NCBI RefSeq assembly: GCF_900105345.1
Contig: NZ_FNSN01000003.1
Location: 2,914,001-2,978,000, forward strand
Reading direction: 5' to 3'
Source: Arthrobacter woluwensis
GTDB lineage: Bacteria > Actinomycetota > Actinomycetes > Actinomycetales > Micrococcaceae
DNA length: 64,000 bases
The number at the start of each line of letters is the position of its first letter. Positions within the stretch are counted from its first letter, which is position 1. The notes below the pieces were generated by a model. That model was not told the origin of the DNA. It did not search any database and worked only from the letters and a program-made list of their open reading frames with translations. Both the position numbers and the translations under genes were made by a program. Below, in pieces: positions 26,665-36,057 of the stretch.

Positions 26665-28125
26665 TCAGGAGGTCGCCAACACGGCGACATCCCGGAAGCG
26701 GACCGTCTGCGGCGTCCGGTAGCCCTTGACGAGCGCGAGGTAGCCCCCCTGCTGACCGCCGTCCTGCGCGGTCGTCTTCCAGGCCGGATCCCCGTCGCGG
26801 GACAGCGTGATCCCGGAGGGGGTCGCCTCGAGCCGCAGGGTCGCCCACTCCCCCCGCTTCAAGGCCGCGGTCTGCACCGAGGCGAGCACCCGATCGGAGC
26901 CCGCCGAGCCCTGACGCAGCAGCAGGGTGAGTTTCCCCTGGGGGCTCAGCTGTGCCAGGTAGGCGGCCGCGGCAGGCCCGGAGACGAGTGCCGGATCGTC
27001 CTGCGCGAGCGCCAGGGCCAGCCCCGCGCCGTCGTCGGGCGCCGGCAGCTCCTCCGGCCAGCAGAGACTGAACGTGCAGCCGTACGACGGAGCAGCGAGG
27101 GGACCCAGGGAGCCCAGGACGTAGGTGGCGGCCGAGGCGAAGGCGAAGTCCAGGCCGCGGGACGGCTCATCGAAGCGCGGCTGGTACTTGGGGGTCAGGA
27201 TCCACGGCAGATCGCCCGTGGCACGGCGGCCCGTGCCGAAATCGTCCTTGACGGCGAGCGCGGTGGAGGCCGTGACGTACGGGTAGTTCGAACACATCAG
27301 GCCGCGCACCCCGAGGGCCAGCACCCGCCGGCGCATCGCCCGGGTGTGGATCTCCCAGCAGATCACGGGCTTGCCGAAGGCCACCAGGTCCCGCATGGCC
27401 TGGTCGGTGGCGCCGTGGTAGATGCCCAGGAGGTCGAAGCGGTCCTGGTACCGGTCGAACTGGTGGTCGGCGTCGTCCATGAAGTATCCCCACAGGGTGT
27501 ACCCGCGACGCCGCGCCTCCTTGTAGGACCCCGAGGCCGCCGTCTGCTTCCACACCATGTGGGAGGTGGAGCCCGGGTAGAAGTCCATCAGGTCCAGGAC
27601 CTCCTTGGCGTGCTCCCCCGTCTTGTCCTCGATGAAGAGCACCGTCCGGTGAGCGAGCGCGTCCAGCACGTCCCGGAAGGCCGGGATGGGCTCGAGAGGC
27701 GTGGCCGGGCCGAGCCAGGCCCGGGCGTCGTTGCGGATGACCGCGAGCTCCTCGAAGGTCAGGTCCTTGATGTCGCGGTCCACGCCGGTCATGCGGGACA
27801 GGTTGGTGTCGTGGTGGCAGACCAGGACACCGTCCTTGGTCATGTGCACGGAGACCTCGACGGCCATGGCCCCCGCGGCCACGGCCTCCGTGTAGGCCCG
27901 CAGCGTGTGCTCGGGCCAGGTGTCGCCCGACCCCCGGTGGGCGATCGCGAACACGTCCTGGGCCAGGAGTTCATCCAGCGTCGTGGTGGTGCGGGTGGGA
28001 GTCGGCGTCACCCCCGGCGGCACGACGGCGCTCGCCGAGCAGGCGGTCAGCAGGCCCGTGGCGCCGAGCATGGCGAGCTGCAGGAAGCGCCGCCTGCCGA
28101 AGCCCGCCTCCTCACGGGGTGACAT
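26665..28125 (-). CDS. Glycerophosphodiester phosphodiesterase lipoprotein (486 aa)
   Basis: The N-terminus GRRRFLQLAMLGATGLLTAC combines a twin-arginine motif and a lipobox (Cys29), so the enzyme is exported folded and lipid-anchored outside the membrane. The GDPD barrel follows: catalytic AHRGSGDTWPEHT (His near residue 64), metal ligands in AVEVSVHMTKDGVLVCHHD, and a late Trp-rich strand. Residues about 330-486 form an extra beta-rich region (LTLLLRQGSAG...LRLEATPSGITLSRDG) resembling a laminin-G/DUF1080-like sandwich. It may cleave glycerophosphoryl groups from lipid or polymer. Its start overlaps the end of the upstream glycosyltransferase by 14 bases. Confidence 0.87.
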   Translation of the reverse strand: MSPREEAGFGRRRFLQLAMLGATGLLTACSASAVVPPGVTPTPTRTTTTLDELLAQDVFAIAHRGSGDTWPEHTLRAYTEAVAAGAMAVEVSVHMTKDGVLVCHHDTNLSRMTGVDRDIKDLTFEELAVIRNDARAWLGPATPLEPIPAFRDVLDALAHRTVLFIEDKTGEHAKEVLDLMDFYPGSTSHMVWKQTAASGSYKEARRRGYTLWGYFMDDADHQFDRYQDRFDLLGIYHGATDQAMRDLVAFGKPVICWEIHTRAMRRRVLALGVRGLMCSNYPYVTASTALAVKDDFGTGRRATGDLPWILTPKYQPRFDEPSRGLDFAFASAATYVLGSLGPLAAPSYGCTFSLCWPEELPAPDDGAGLALALAQDDPALVSGPAAAAYLAQLSPQGKLTLLLRQGSAGSDRVLASVQTAALKRGEWATLRLEATPSGITLSRDGDPAWKTTAQDGGQQGGYLALVKGYRTPQTVRFRDVAVLATS

Positions 28126-29458
28126 GATCCGCCGTCCTCTGCGGGTGGGCTGCCCGGGCGTCGAGCGCCCTGCGATACCAGTCTCCGACGCGTGCCGTGA
28201 AGGCCTCCTGGGTCCAGGATGCGGGATCCGGGAGCGGCCACGCGGCGCTGCCGTGCCGGCCGGGCCGCCGGGTGTTCGGACGCAGGGTGTCCAGACGCAG
28301 CGTGTCCAGACGCTCGCACAGGTCCGCCACGACGTTCCGGCTCACGGGCGCGGCCTGCCCCCGCTCGGCGAGGAACGACGGCGGACCGCCCAGATCCACG
28401 CACACCACGGGCAGGCCGTGACTCAACGCCTCCCCGACCACCCAGCCGCAGGAGTCGTGCAGGGAGGGGAAGAGCAGCGCGTCGGCGAGGCCCATGAGAC
28501 GGAGGACCTCGGGGCGCTCCACCTGACCCAGGAAGTGGACCCGCTGTTCCAGGCCCCGGCGGCGTGCCATGGCCTCCAGCCACTCGCGTTCCGGGCCGTC
28601 GCCCACGAAGGTGAGAGACCACTGCGGGCTTTCCGCCACGGCGGCCAGGGCCAGCCGGACGCCCTTCCACGCGACGAGGCGGCCCACGAACAGCGCGTTC
28701 AGCTCCAGGGGCGCCCCGTGGCCGCCGGGCCCGGGTGCTGACGCTGTGGCGTCGCGGTGGGCCGGTGTCGCGGCCGGGGCGGGGGAACCGCCGGGTTCCG
28801 GTTCACCGAGCACGACGTTCGGCGCGATCAGCACCTCACCCGCACTGTGGAAACGGCGCGCCGTGTCCGCGTTGAGGGCCACCGTGACGGCGGCGCGGGC
28901 CGCCGTCGTGCCCGTGGAGAGGCGCCGCACGGTGCGCGTGGCGGCGCTCCGCAGCAGCTCATGGACCGTGCCGCGGATTCCGAGCCAGCGCCACAGCTCC
29001 GGCGGCACATAGCTCGCCCCGCCCACGGGACCCCAGACGAGAGGGATCTCGCGGGACAGGGATGACAGTCCGCACGGCATCCAGTCGACGGCGAACGTGG
29101 CGTGATGCAGCAGCGTGAAGTGATGTTCGCCGTGCAGTCGCCGGGCCACCCGCGCGGCTTCGCGCTGCCACAGCGGGTAATACCAGTAGACGTCCCGGTG
29201 CCGGCGCTTGGCGCGGAGGTAGCGGTCCGGGAGGTCGACGTAGACGGGCCTCACCCGGGAGGCCAGGAAGCTGTCGGCGGCCAGGGCCCGGGCGATCGCG
29301 GGCGCGAACCGCTCCCGTGTCATGACCCAGACCCTGGCGTGGCGGGCGGCGGCCTGAACCACCGCCCACCCCGCCCCGGGCTCGGATCCGAGCCCGGGGC
29401 CGCAGGCGTAGGCGCTGATGAGCACCCGTGGCAGCCCCTGCCCTGCTGGTGCACTCAT
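28112..29458 (-). CDS. GT4-family glycosyltransferase (448 aa)
   Basis: GT-B enzyme. The N-terminal domain has SAYACGPGLGSEPGAGWAVV and WGPVGGASYVPPELWRW; the donor domain has ALFVGRLVAWKGVRLALAA, LTFVGDGPEREWLE, ADALLFPSLHDSCGWVVGEALSHGLPVV (E-x7-E region). It resembles WsaF/PslH-like EPS transferases that start GSEPGxGW. A Pro/Gly/Ala-rich insert (EPEPGGSPAPAATPAHRDA) lies between the domains. Near the C-terminus, LDTLRLDTLRPNTRRP is encoded by three imperfect 15-bp tandem units. It belongs to the minus-strand EPS operon. Confidence 0.85.
   Translation of the reverse strand: MSAPAGQGLPRVLISAYACGPGLGSEPGAGWAVVQAAARHARVWVMTRERFAPAIARALAADSFLASRVRPVYVDLPDRYLRAKRRHRDVYWYYPLWQREAARVARRLHGEHHFTLLHHATFAVDWMPCGLSSLSREIPLVWGPVGGASYVPPELWRWLGIRGTVHELLRSAATRTVRRLSTGTTAARAAVTVALNADTARRFHSAGEVLIAPNVVLGEPEPGGSPAPAATPAHRDATASAPGPGGHGAPLELNALFVGRLVAWKGVRLALAAVAESPQWSLTFVGDGPEREWLEAMARRRGLEQRVHFLGQVERPEVLRLMGLADALLFPSLHDSCGWVVGEALSHGLPVVCVDLGGPPSFLAERGQAAPVSRNVVADLCERLDTLRLDTLRPNTRRPGRHGSAAWPLPDPASWTQEAFTARVGDWYRRALDARAAHPQRTADHVTP
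28266..28310. repeat. Three 15-bp tandem units inside the glycosyltransferase gene
   Basis: Units at 28266-28280, 28281-28295 and 28296-28310 share CGC-GGTGTCCAGA-type sequence with a few changes. They stay in frame and encode a short LDTLR-like repeat in a C-terminal loop. Replication slippage could vary the copy number between strains. Confidence 0.6.
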
Positions 29459-29484
29459 GGTCTTGCTCCTTCGCGATTCAGCGG

Positions 29485-32400
29485 TCAGCGCGGCGTGGTG
29501 ACCAGGTAGTCCGTCACGCGTGCCTGAACGGGTGCATTGGTGGAGGAGCCGGACAGCGTGGTCCGCAGTGCGGGCGAGCCCGCCGCCTGCAGTCCGGCCG
29601 TGCCGTCCGTGGTGCTCAGCTGCCATGCGCCGGGTTCGGCGCCACTGCTGTCCCAGGCTTTCGCCTTGAGCGTCGTGGTGCCGGAACCGGAGACCAGGAA
29701 CTTCACCTGGAGCGTGTTGCCGGCGGCCGGGGTGGCCGCCAGGACCTGGGTTTCGGGGACCAGGACGGTCTCCGTTCCCGCGCTGTCCACCCGGATCAGG
29801 GAGAGGTACACGCGGCCCGCCGCGATGTACCGGACCTTGGCCCGGTAGGCGCCCTGGCCCGCGATGGTCCGGGAGTCCACGCTCACGTAGACGCCACCGC
29901 CCGTCGCCGGCTTGTCCAGGGACAGACCCAGGCTGACCTCCGTGTCCTGTGCGGAGAAGGAGTTCAGCGCCGCGCCGGTCTGGTTGCCCGCCGTCAGCAT
30001 GGTCAGGGTGCCCTGCCCGCCGCTGACCGCGTACCGGCTGGCCGTGCCGCTCACCGTCCACGCGCCGCCCTTGTCCGCCGTGCCCCAGCCGTTGGTGACG
30101 GTCCGCGCGAAGGTGTCCTTCGCCAGGACCGTGCCGGCCGGGACCGCATTGCTCAGATCCAGCTGCTTGCTGGCGCTGGCCGTGCCGCCGCGGTTGTCCG
30201 TCACGGTGACCGTGGCGGTGTACACGCCAGGGGCCGAGTACGTGTGGCTCGGCGTGACGCCGGTGCCCGTCGTGCCGTCCCCGAAGGTCCAGGCGTAGGA
30301 GACGATGCTCCCGTCCGAATCGCTCGAGGCCGAGGCGTCGAACGCGCAGGCGAGCTGCGTGCAGGACGCGGCGGCACTCGCCACGGGCGGCTGGTTGGCC
30401 GGCTGCGGCGCGACGGTGACGGTGGTTCCGGCACTGTTCTGCGCGCCGTCGTTGTCCGTGACCGTCACGGTGGCCGTGTACGTTCCGGCCGCGGCGTAAC
30501 TGTGCTGCGGTGTGGCGCCGGTGCCCGTCGTGCCGTCCCCGAAGGTCCAGGCGTAGGAGGCGATGGTGCCGTCCGGATCACTCGAGGCCGAGGCGTCGAA
30601 GTCACAGACCAGATAGGTGCACGACGACGTCGCGCTGGCCACCGGCGGCTGGTTCGGCGCCGTCGTGGTCACCGTCTGGCTGGTCACCGTGGTGGCCCCG
30701 AGATTGTCCTTCACCGTGAGCCGCACGTTCCACGTGCCCGCCGAGGCGTAGGTGTGACTCGTGTTCACGCCGGTCCCCGTGGCTCCGTCACCGAAGTCCC
30801 ACGTGTAGGAGGTGATGGTGCCGTCCGGATCGTTCGACGCCGAGGCGTTGAACGAGCAGGCCATGAGCGTGCAGGACGGCGTGAAGGCCGCCACGGGCGC
30901 CTGATTGCCACGGCCCAGCGAGTTGTGCCAGGCCACCTGTGAGGCGTCCAGGGCCGAGGAGTACACGGCCACCTGGGACACGCGTCCCACGATGCCCTGG
31001 TTCAGCGGCTGGTTGGGCCAGGCGCCGAGGTTGTTCGCACCGATCCGCCAGTACCCGGTGTAGCCCTCGGCACCGGCCGCCGGGGACGAGCCCTGACTGA
31101 CGCCGTCGACGTAGAGCGTCGCGTTGCCGCCGCCGAGCGTGCCGACCAGGTGGTGCCACTTGCCGTCGTTGACGGCGCTGCCGCCGCGGACGGTCACCAC
31201 GTAGCCGGGGTAGACGCCGAAGACCGGACGCCCGCCGCTGTCCACGTAGAGGTGGCGGTCGTACTGACTGCTGCTCCCGCTCGACGTGTTCCCGAAGCCG
31301 ACGACCTTCCCGCCCAGGAGACTCGTGGTGTTGATCCACGCCTCGACGGAGAACGTGTTCGGTCCGGAGAGCTGCACCGAGCTGTTCAGGCTCGCATTCG
31401 AGTTCTGGATGTTCACGGACTTGGAGGTGGCGTTCGGGCCGGCGGAACCGAGCTGGGTCCGGTTGCTGCCGGTGAGGTTGTTGCCGGCGATCGCATCGTG
31501 GGCGGACGTGCCGCTGCTCTCATCCGTGGGCCAGAAGTACTGCGCCCCGTCCGCCACCACATTGTCCGAGTAACCGGCGTTCTGGCTGGCCACGGTGATG
31601 TAGGGGGTCCAGTAGGACGTGACCACATTCGTGCCGTCCGTGACCTCCACCCGGTACGCGACCTGGCTGCCCGGGGACAGACCCGGGTCCGTGATGCGGT
31701 AGCTGGGGATGTCCCAGAACCGGGAGCGGACCGTGCGGACGTCCAGCGGGGTGCTGGAGCCGTTGCGGAACACCTTGTAGTTCAGGTATTCGTCGTCGTT
31801 GTCCAGGGTCGCGGTGACCCGGACGTCCACTTGGCCCGCCCGGAGGCTGGCCGCCGACGGGGTGGCGGGCTTCTTCGGCGGGGCGTCGCTCTCCGAGCCG
31901 AACATGGTCAGGCCCTGCTGCCCCACCCCGTTGACCGTGGTGAAGTCGCCGCCCACCCAGAGGTGCTGGCCGTCCGTGGCCATGTCCCAGGGGCCGACGT
32001 AGGTGCTGGGCCCGGCGTTGGTCTGCGGGTACCAGCCCTGCACGTCGCCCGTGTCCGGCTTCTCGGCCAGGAGGAACCGGTTCGGGCCCTGCGGGAAGCC
32101 GCCCATGGAGCTGCAGTCGTGGGCGTGGGAGCCCTTGTAGAGCCACTCCCCCACGAAGACGATCGCCTCCGTGGCGCCCAGGCAGGTGTTCTTCCAGTTG
32201 AGCTGGCCGGTGCCGATCGACGCGGACCAGGTGCCGTCGAAGCAGCCGCCGCCGTCGCCGGCATTCGCGAAGTACACATTGTCACCGTGGGTGATGATGT
32301 CCTCCACCTTGGTCCAGCAGGAACCGGTCCGGTCCGGCAGCGTCGACGCCGCGGGGAACGGGAGCAGGGCACCCTGCTGGGCGTCGACGAGGGCCACGCT

Positions 32401-33090
32401 TTCACGGTGCACGCTGCCCACGTAGGCGAACTTGCCGCCGAGGTAGACCTTGCTGCCGTCCGGGGACGCCTTGACGGAGTTCACATCGGCGTCCGGTGCG
32501 GGATTCCACGGCAGGAGCGCGCCATCGCTGGCCTGCACGGCCGCGGCCCTCGGACGGTCGACACCGGCCACCTGGGTGAAGCTGCCACCGAAGTAGATGG
32601 TCGGACCGGCGACGTCGATGGTGCTGACGCGGTACGCCACGTACGGCTTGAAGGCCGGGCGCAGAGTGAGGCTCGCGGTGTCGATGGCGGCGATGCGGCC
32701 ACGGGCCGCCCCGTAGATCTGGGTGAAATCACCGCCCGCATAGACGGTGGTGCCGTCCGCGGACGCGGTGAGGGACCAGACCTTGCCGTTCGGCTGCGGC
32801 GCGCTGCCGAGCAGGTCACCCGTGGCGGCGTCGAACACGGCCAGATACGTCCGCGAGGTCTCCGAGACCCCGGCGGCGGCGCCCGGTGGGCGGACCGTGG
32901 TGAATTCGCCGCCCACGAAGACCTTCCCGGCCGCATACGCGACGGCACGGACGGTGGCATTGGTCTGCCAGGTCGGAGTGGACAGCGCCGACAAGGTGGT
33001 CTGCTTCGCCCACGCGGGGGCGGCGGTCATGCCCAGGACCACGGCCACCGCAGCGATTCCCACGGCCAGACGCCTGAGGATGCTTTTCAT
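29485..33090 (-). CDS. Large secreted protein: beta-propeller, LamG and three PKD domains (1201 aa)
   Basis: The signal peptide LRRLAVGIAAVAVVLGMTAAPAWA is followed by a propeller of repeats such as GKVFVGGEFTTV, TTVYAGGDFTQI, TIYFGGSFTQV and HLWVGGDFTTV (residues about 45-400). A fibronectin-like region (about 420-510), a LamG/concanavalin-like domain (about 540-730: FSVEAWINTTSL, KWHHLVGTLGGG), three PKD domains (about 740-1000: YTWDFGDGATGTG, YAWTFGDGTTGTG twice, each preceded by a C-x4-C pair), and a final beta-sandwich follow. No sortase motif or membrane anchor is seen. It is probably an extracellular polysaccharide-binding or matrix protein, in the middle of the EPS operon, six bases after the polymerase gene. 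Confidence 0.85.
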   Translation of the reverse strand: MKSILRRLAVGIAAVAVVLGMTAAPAWAKQTTLSALSTPTWQTNATVRAVAYAAGKVFVGGEFTTVRPPGAAAGVSETSRTYLAVFDAATGDLLGSAPQPNGKVWSLTASADGTTVYAGGDFTQIYGAARGRIAAIDTASLTLRPAFKPYVAYRVSTIDVAGPTIYFGGSFTQVAGVDRPRAAAVQASDGALLPWNPAPDADVNSVKASPDGSKVYLGGKFAYVGSVHRESVALVDAQQGALLPFPAASTLPDRTGSCWTKVEDIITHGDNVYFANAGDGGGCFDGTWSASIGTGQLNWKNTCLGATEAIVFVGEWLYKGSHAHDCSSMGGFPQGPNRFLLAEKPDTGDVQGWYPQTNAGPSTYVGPWDMATDGQHLWVGGDFTTVNGVGQQGLTMFGSESDAPPKKPATPSAASLRAGQVDVRVTATLDNDDEYLNYKVFRNGSSTPLDVRTVRSRFWDIPSYRITDPGLSPGSQVAYRVEVTDGTNVVTSYWTPYITVASQNAGYSDNVVADGAQYFWPTDESSGTSAHDAIAGNNLTGSNRTQLGSAGPNATSKSVNIQNSNASLNSSVQLSGPNTFSVEAWINTTSLLGGKVVGFGNTSSGSSSQYDRHLYVDSGGRPVFGVYPGYVVTVRGGSAVNDGKWHHLVGTLGGGNATLYVDGVSQGSSPAAGAEGYTGYWRIGANNLGAWPNQPLNQGIVGRVSQVAVYSSALDASQVAWHNSLGRGNQAPVAAFTPSCTLMACSFNASASNDPDGTITSYTWDFGDGATGTGVNTSHTYASAGTWNVRLTVKDNLGATTVTSQTVTTTAPNQPPVASATSSCTYLVCDFDASASSDPDGTIASYAWTFGDGTTGTGATPQHSYAAAGTYTATVTVTDNDGAQNSAGTTVTVAPQPANQPPVASAAASCTQLACAFDASASSDSDGSIVSYAWTFGDGTTGTGVTPSHTYSAPGVYTATVTVTDNRGGTASASKQLDLSNAVPAGTVLAKDTFARTVTNGWGTADKGGAWTVSGTASRYAVSGGQGTLTMLTAGNQTGAALNSFSAQDTEVSLGLSLDKPATGGGVYVSVDSRTIAGQGAYRAKVRYIAAGRVYLSLIRVDSAGTETVLVPETQVLAATPAAGNTLQVKFLVSGSGTTTLKAKAWDSSGAEPGAWQLSTTDGTAGLQAAGSPALRTTLSGSSTNAPVQARVTDYLVTTPR
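30250..30860. repeat. Three PKD-domain DNA repeats
   Basis: Three copies of a block encoding FGDG-type PKD cores recur about every 258 bp (near 30260, 30518 and 30775). The first two are close to 90% alike by eye over 80 bases; the third is more diverged. This suggests recent in-gene duplication. Confidence 0.7.
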
Positions 33091-33096
33091 GATGGA

Positions 33097-34431
33097 TCAC
33101 TTTCTCCCCGAGAGGATGCTGAACCTGGGACCCCGGGACACGTCACCGGCCGGGAGGCCCTTGGTGTGGAACCTCCCGCACAGCGAGAGCTGCGCGGAGG
33201 CCAGGAGCAGGAGCGTCATGGATGACAGGTCACACAGGCCGCTCTCATTGATGGACGCCACGAGGACGTAGCCGCACAGGAAGGCGGCGACGGCGCGGGC
33301 GCCCGGCTCCGGGGTCCGGAGCGCGTAGACGAGGGCGGCGAGGGTCGCCGCCACGATGAGCACCAGACCCACCAGGCCGGATTCCCAATAGGAGTCCAGC
33401 CAGCTGTTGTCGATGGCCATGTAGTTGATGTCCCCTTCGCCGCGGCGCAGGAGGATCCGCTTCTCCCCCAGCCCGTGACCGAACCAGCGGGTGAGGTCCG
33501 TCATGGGCTGCGAAAGGATGAAATCCCAGACCAGCGTGCGCCCGCTCAGGCGTTCCAGCTGGCTGGTGTCCTGGCCGCGGAGGGCCCAGGTCGAAATGGT
33601 GCCCAGGAAGGGCGCGGCCGCCACGCAGGCCGCGAGGAACACGGCGGCGATCCGCCGGGCGCCCTGATGCCGGCGCAGCGCCAGCGCGGCCAGGAGCAGG
33701 CCGGTGAGGGCCGCCAGAGGCGCCGTGCGGGTGCGGCTGAGCACGATCAACGCGGCTCCCAGCGCGACGGCGGCGAGGGCCACCGGCAGCGGGAGCAGGC
33801 GCAAGGCCCAGAGCAGGATGCCGAGGCCCAGGACGACGGCGCCGATCTCACCCACCCGGGGCGGCATCATCGGCATGATCGCGCCCATGAGCCGGCCGCC
33901 CTGAGCGAAATTCCGGCCGTCGAGCCACGCTTGCGAGGGCAGGAGCACCATGCCGGCGAGCACGCTGAACCCCAGCACCAGGTGGACGCCGAACATGATC
34001 CGCACGAAGGTGTGCGCCCGGTCTTTGATGAGGGGGAACAGCAGCACCAGCACGGCGATCCCGGCCATGAACCTGCCGGCCCGGACCATGATGGTCAGAC
34101 TCGACGGCAGCAGCAGCGAACTCAGGATGACCGCAACGGTGAACAGCAGGTAGATCCGGAAGACCGGTGGGACCGCCAGCCGCGTCCGCGGCGGCGTCAA
34201 CACCACGAGCCCGAGCAGGCAGGCGAGCAGGACCACGCCCTTGAGCAGGCTGCTGCTGTCCGTGCCGCCCAGCGAATCCGAGCGGGACCACGGCTGCACG
34301 CTGAGCTCCAGGAGAAGCCACACGAGCGTCACGACGACGGTCGCGGCCACCGGGCCCAGGACGGTCCGGTCACGGGCGGGCCCGCGCGCATCGGCCAGGC
34401 GCCGGGGGCCCGGAACCGTCACGGCGCTCAT
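33097..34431 (-). CDS. O-antigen ligase/Wzy-type polysaccharide polymerase (444 aa)
   Basis: About eleven hydrophobic segments with a large extracytoplasmic loop near residues 290-355. The Wzy_C hallmark is present: LVWDFILSQPM, then INYMAIDNSWLDSYWESGLVGLVLIV, which joins the loop to a late helix. Such proteins polymerise lipid-linked repeat units on the outer face of the membrane. Its ATG overlaps the co-polymerase stop (ATGA at 34428-34431). The sequence alone does not say whether it is polymerase or ligase; operon context favours polymerase. Confidence 0.83.
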   Translation of the reverse strand: MSAVTVPGPRRLADARGPARDRTVLGPVAATVVVTLVWLLLELSVQPWSRSDSLGGTDSSSLLKGVVLLACLLGLVVLTPPRTRLAVPPVFRIYLLFTVAVILSSLLLPSSLTIMVRAGRFMAGIAVLVLLFPLIKDRAHTFVRIMFGVHLVLGFSVLAGMVLLPSQAWLDGRNFAQGGRLMGAIMPMMPPRVGEIGAVVLGLGILLWALRLLPLPVALAAVALGAALIVLSRTRTAPLAALTGLLLAALALRRHQGARRIAAVFLAACVAAAPFLGTISTWALRGQDTSQLERLSGRTLVWDFILSQPMTDLTRWFGHGLGEKRILLRRGEGDINYMAIDNSWLDSYWESGLVGLVLIVAATLAALVYALRTPEPGARAVAAFLCGYVLVASINESGLCDLSSMTLLLLASAQLSLCGRFHTKGLPAGDVSRGPRFSILSGRK

Positions 34432-36056
34432 GACCGCGCCCTCGCCGGGGTGCGGCCGGACACCCGGGCCTTTCCGGCCCTCGCGGATGCCGGACCGGCC
34501 CCGTGACCGGAGTCCTGCCCGGAGTCCCGGTCCTCACCGGCGGAAGGCTCCGGGCCGGACGACACCGCGGTCAGCCCAGCCCGCTTCGGCGCCCGGGTCT
34601 TCCGGCGGGAAGGGAACCAGCGGAAGCGGCGCGGCGCCTTGGTGAGCACGACGGCGGCGACATCCAGCCCGGACATCCGAAGCTGGTCCACCGCGTCGAA
34701 CAGGCCGTCCGCGCTGTCCATGCCTTCTTCGACGGACAGGAGGACCGGACCCCCGAAATGCTCGGGCAAGGAGGCGTGCCCCTCGGCGGAGGAGGTGATC
34801 GGGTCCCCCCCGACGATCGTGACCATGTCACCCTGCAGCGTCCGCGAACTGGACGCCAGGTAACTCGCCTGGTTCAGCGACAATCCGTTGACCCGGCGTC
34901 GGGCCGCGCCGTCGAGCTCCTCAAGGCCCGCCGCGGATACGGCGTCGGCCCCGCTCAGCTTCCCCGCGGCCTCCCCCGACTCCGTGTACAGGAGCAGCGA
35001 GTGCCCGGCGTGGGCCGCCGCTTCGGCCACGGCGGTCGCGGCCCGCAGGCCCGACGCCGGGCTGGACAGGGCCTGGACGGCGACCACGCGGCTGCCCGTC
35101 TGACTCTGCCCGAGGGGCAGGATGCGGGACAGCGTCCGCCAGAGCAGCGGTCCCAGGGCCGGATCCCCGGCGCTTCGTTCGGCAAACACGGCGACTCCTT
35201 CAAGGGTGCGGACGATGTCCAGACGATCAGTGATGCGGGGTGAGACCTGACGGCGCACGGCCGCGGTGACGATCCCCAGGCCCAGGCCACCGGCCAGTCC
35301 CAGGAGCCCGTAGACCACGAGGCTCAGGGAACGGCTGGTCTTGTCGGCGCTGGCCCTCTCGAGGACGGATCCGCCGCCCTTGAAGTCCAGGGCCATGGCG
35401 GTCAGCGAGGCCGCGGTGCCGCGCGCCTGCTCGGCCTGCTTGAGCAGTTCCTGCTGCCGCGCCACGAGGGACGCGCCGGTGCTCGTGTTCGCCCCGCCGG
35501 CCCCCTGGATGCTCTTGTCCAGGGCCTTCGCGGCGCTCGCGGACGCATCGGCCTGCTCGGTGTACTGGCCGGCCAGCTTGTTCATGCTCGCCTTCCCCAG
35601 TTCGGCCCGGTAGGCGAGGTAGGAACTGGCGACCGCGTTGGCGTAGTCCGCGGCCTCCTTCGCCGACGGGCCCTGGGCCGTGATGGTGAAGGAGTTGTCC
35701 GTGGCCGGGCTCGCCTTCACGGATTCGGCCATGTCCCGGGCCGCCGTGCCGTCCACCCCGAGGGCGTCCGAGGCGGCGTTCGTGATGACGGGGCTGGCGA
35801 TGATGATCGCCTGGGTCTCCGCCGGGAGTTCCAGGGCCAGCGGCCCCGTCTTGTCGATCACGCCCTGGATGCCGATGTTGCTGGGCAGGCTGTAGGTTCC
35901 GGTCACCACGCTCGTTCGGGCGGTGAAGGTGACCGGCTGCTTGTACCCGTACCCGAGTCCTCCGAGCACCCCTGCCAGGGTGATCAGCAGGATCAGGACA
36001 TACTGCGTGGTGAACAGCTTCCTGAGCGCGTAGACCACGGACCATCCGCCGTTCAT
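34428..36056 (-). CDS. Wzz-type polysaccharide co-polymerase (542 aa)
   Basis: Chain-length regulator topology: TM1 at about residues 16-36 (YVLILLITLAGVLGGLGYGY), an extracytoplasmic alpha-rich domain with coiled-coil character (MNKLAGQYTEQADASASAAKALDKS), and TM2 at about 245-265 (LSLVVYGLLGLAGGLGLGI). The cytoplasmic part has a BY-kinase-like outline (VVAVQALSSPASGLRAATAVAEAAAHAG) but no P-loop lysine and no C-terminal tyrosine cluster, so it is likely a non-catalytic relative. It works with the Wzy and Wzx neighbours. The C-terminal 80 residues are basic and disordered. Confidence 0.82.
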   Translation of the reverse strand: MNGGWSVVYALRKLFTTQYVLILLITLAGVLGGLGYGYKQPVTFTARTSVVTGTYSLPSNIGIQGVIDKTGPLALELPAETQAIIIASPVITNAASDALGVDGTAARDMAESVKASPATDNSFTITAQGPSAKEAADYANAVASSYLAYRAELGKASMNKLAGQYTEQADASASAAKALDKSIQGAGGANTSTGASLVARQQELLKQAEQARGTAASLTAMALDFKGGGSVLERASADKTSRSLSLVVYGLLGLAGGLGLGIVTAAVRRQVSPRITDRLDIVRTLEGVAVFAERSAGDPALGPLLWRTLSRILPLGQSQTGSRVVAVQALSSPASGLRAATAVAEAAAHAGHSLLLYTESGEAAGKLSGADAVSAAGLEELDGAARRRVNGLSLNQASYLASSSRTLQGDMVTIVGGDPITSSAEGHASLPEHFGGPVLLSVEEGMDSADGLFDAVDQLRMSGLDVAAVVLTKAPRRFRWFPSRRKTRAPKRAGLTAVSSGPEPSAGEDRDSGQDSGHGAGPASARAGKARVSGRTPARARS

Positions 36057-36057
36057 C

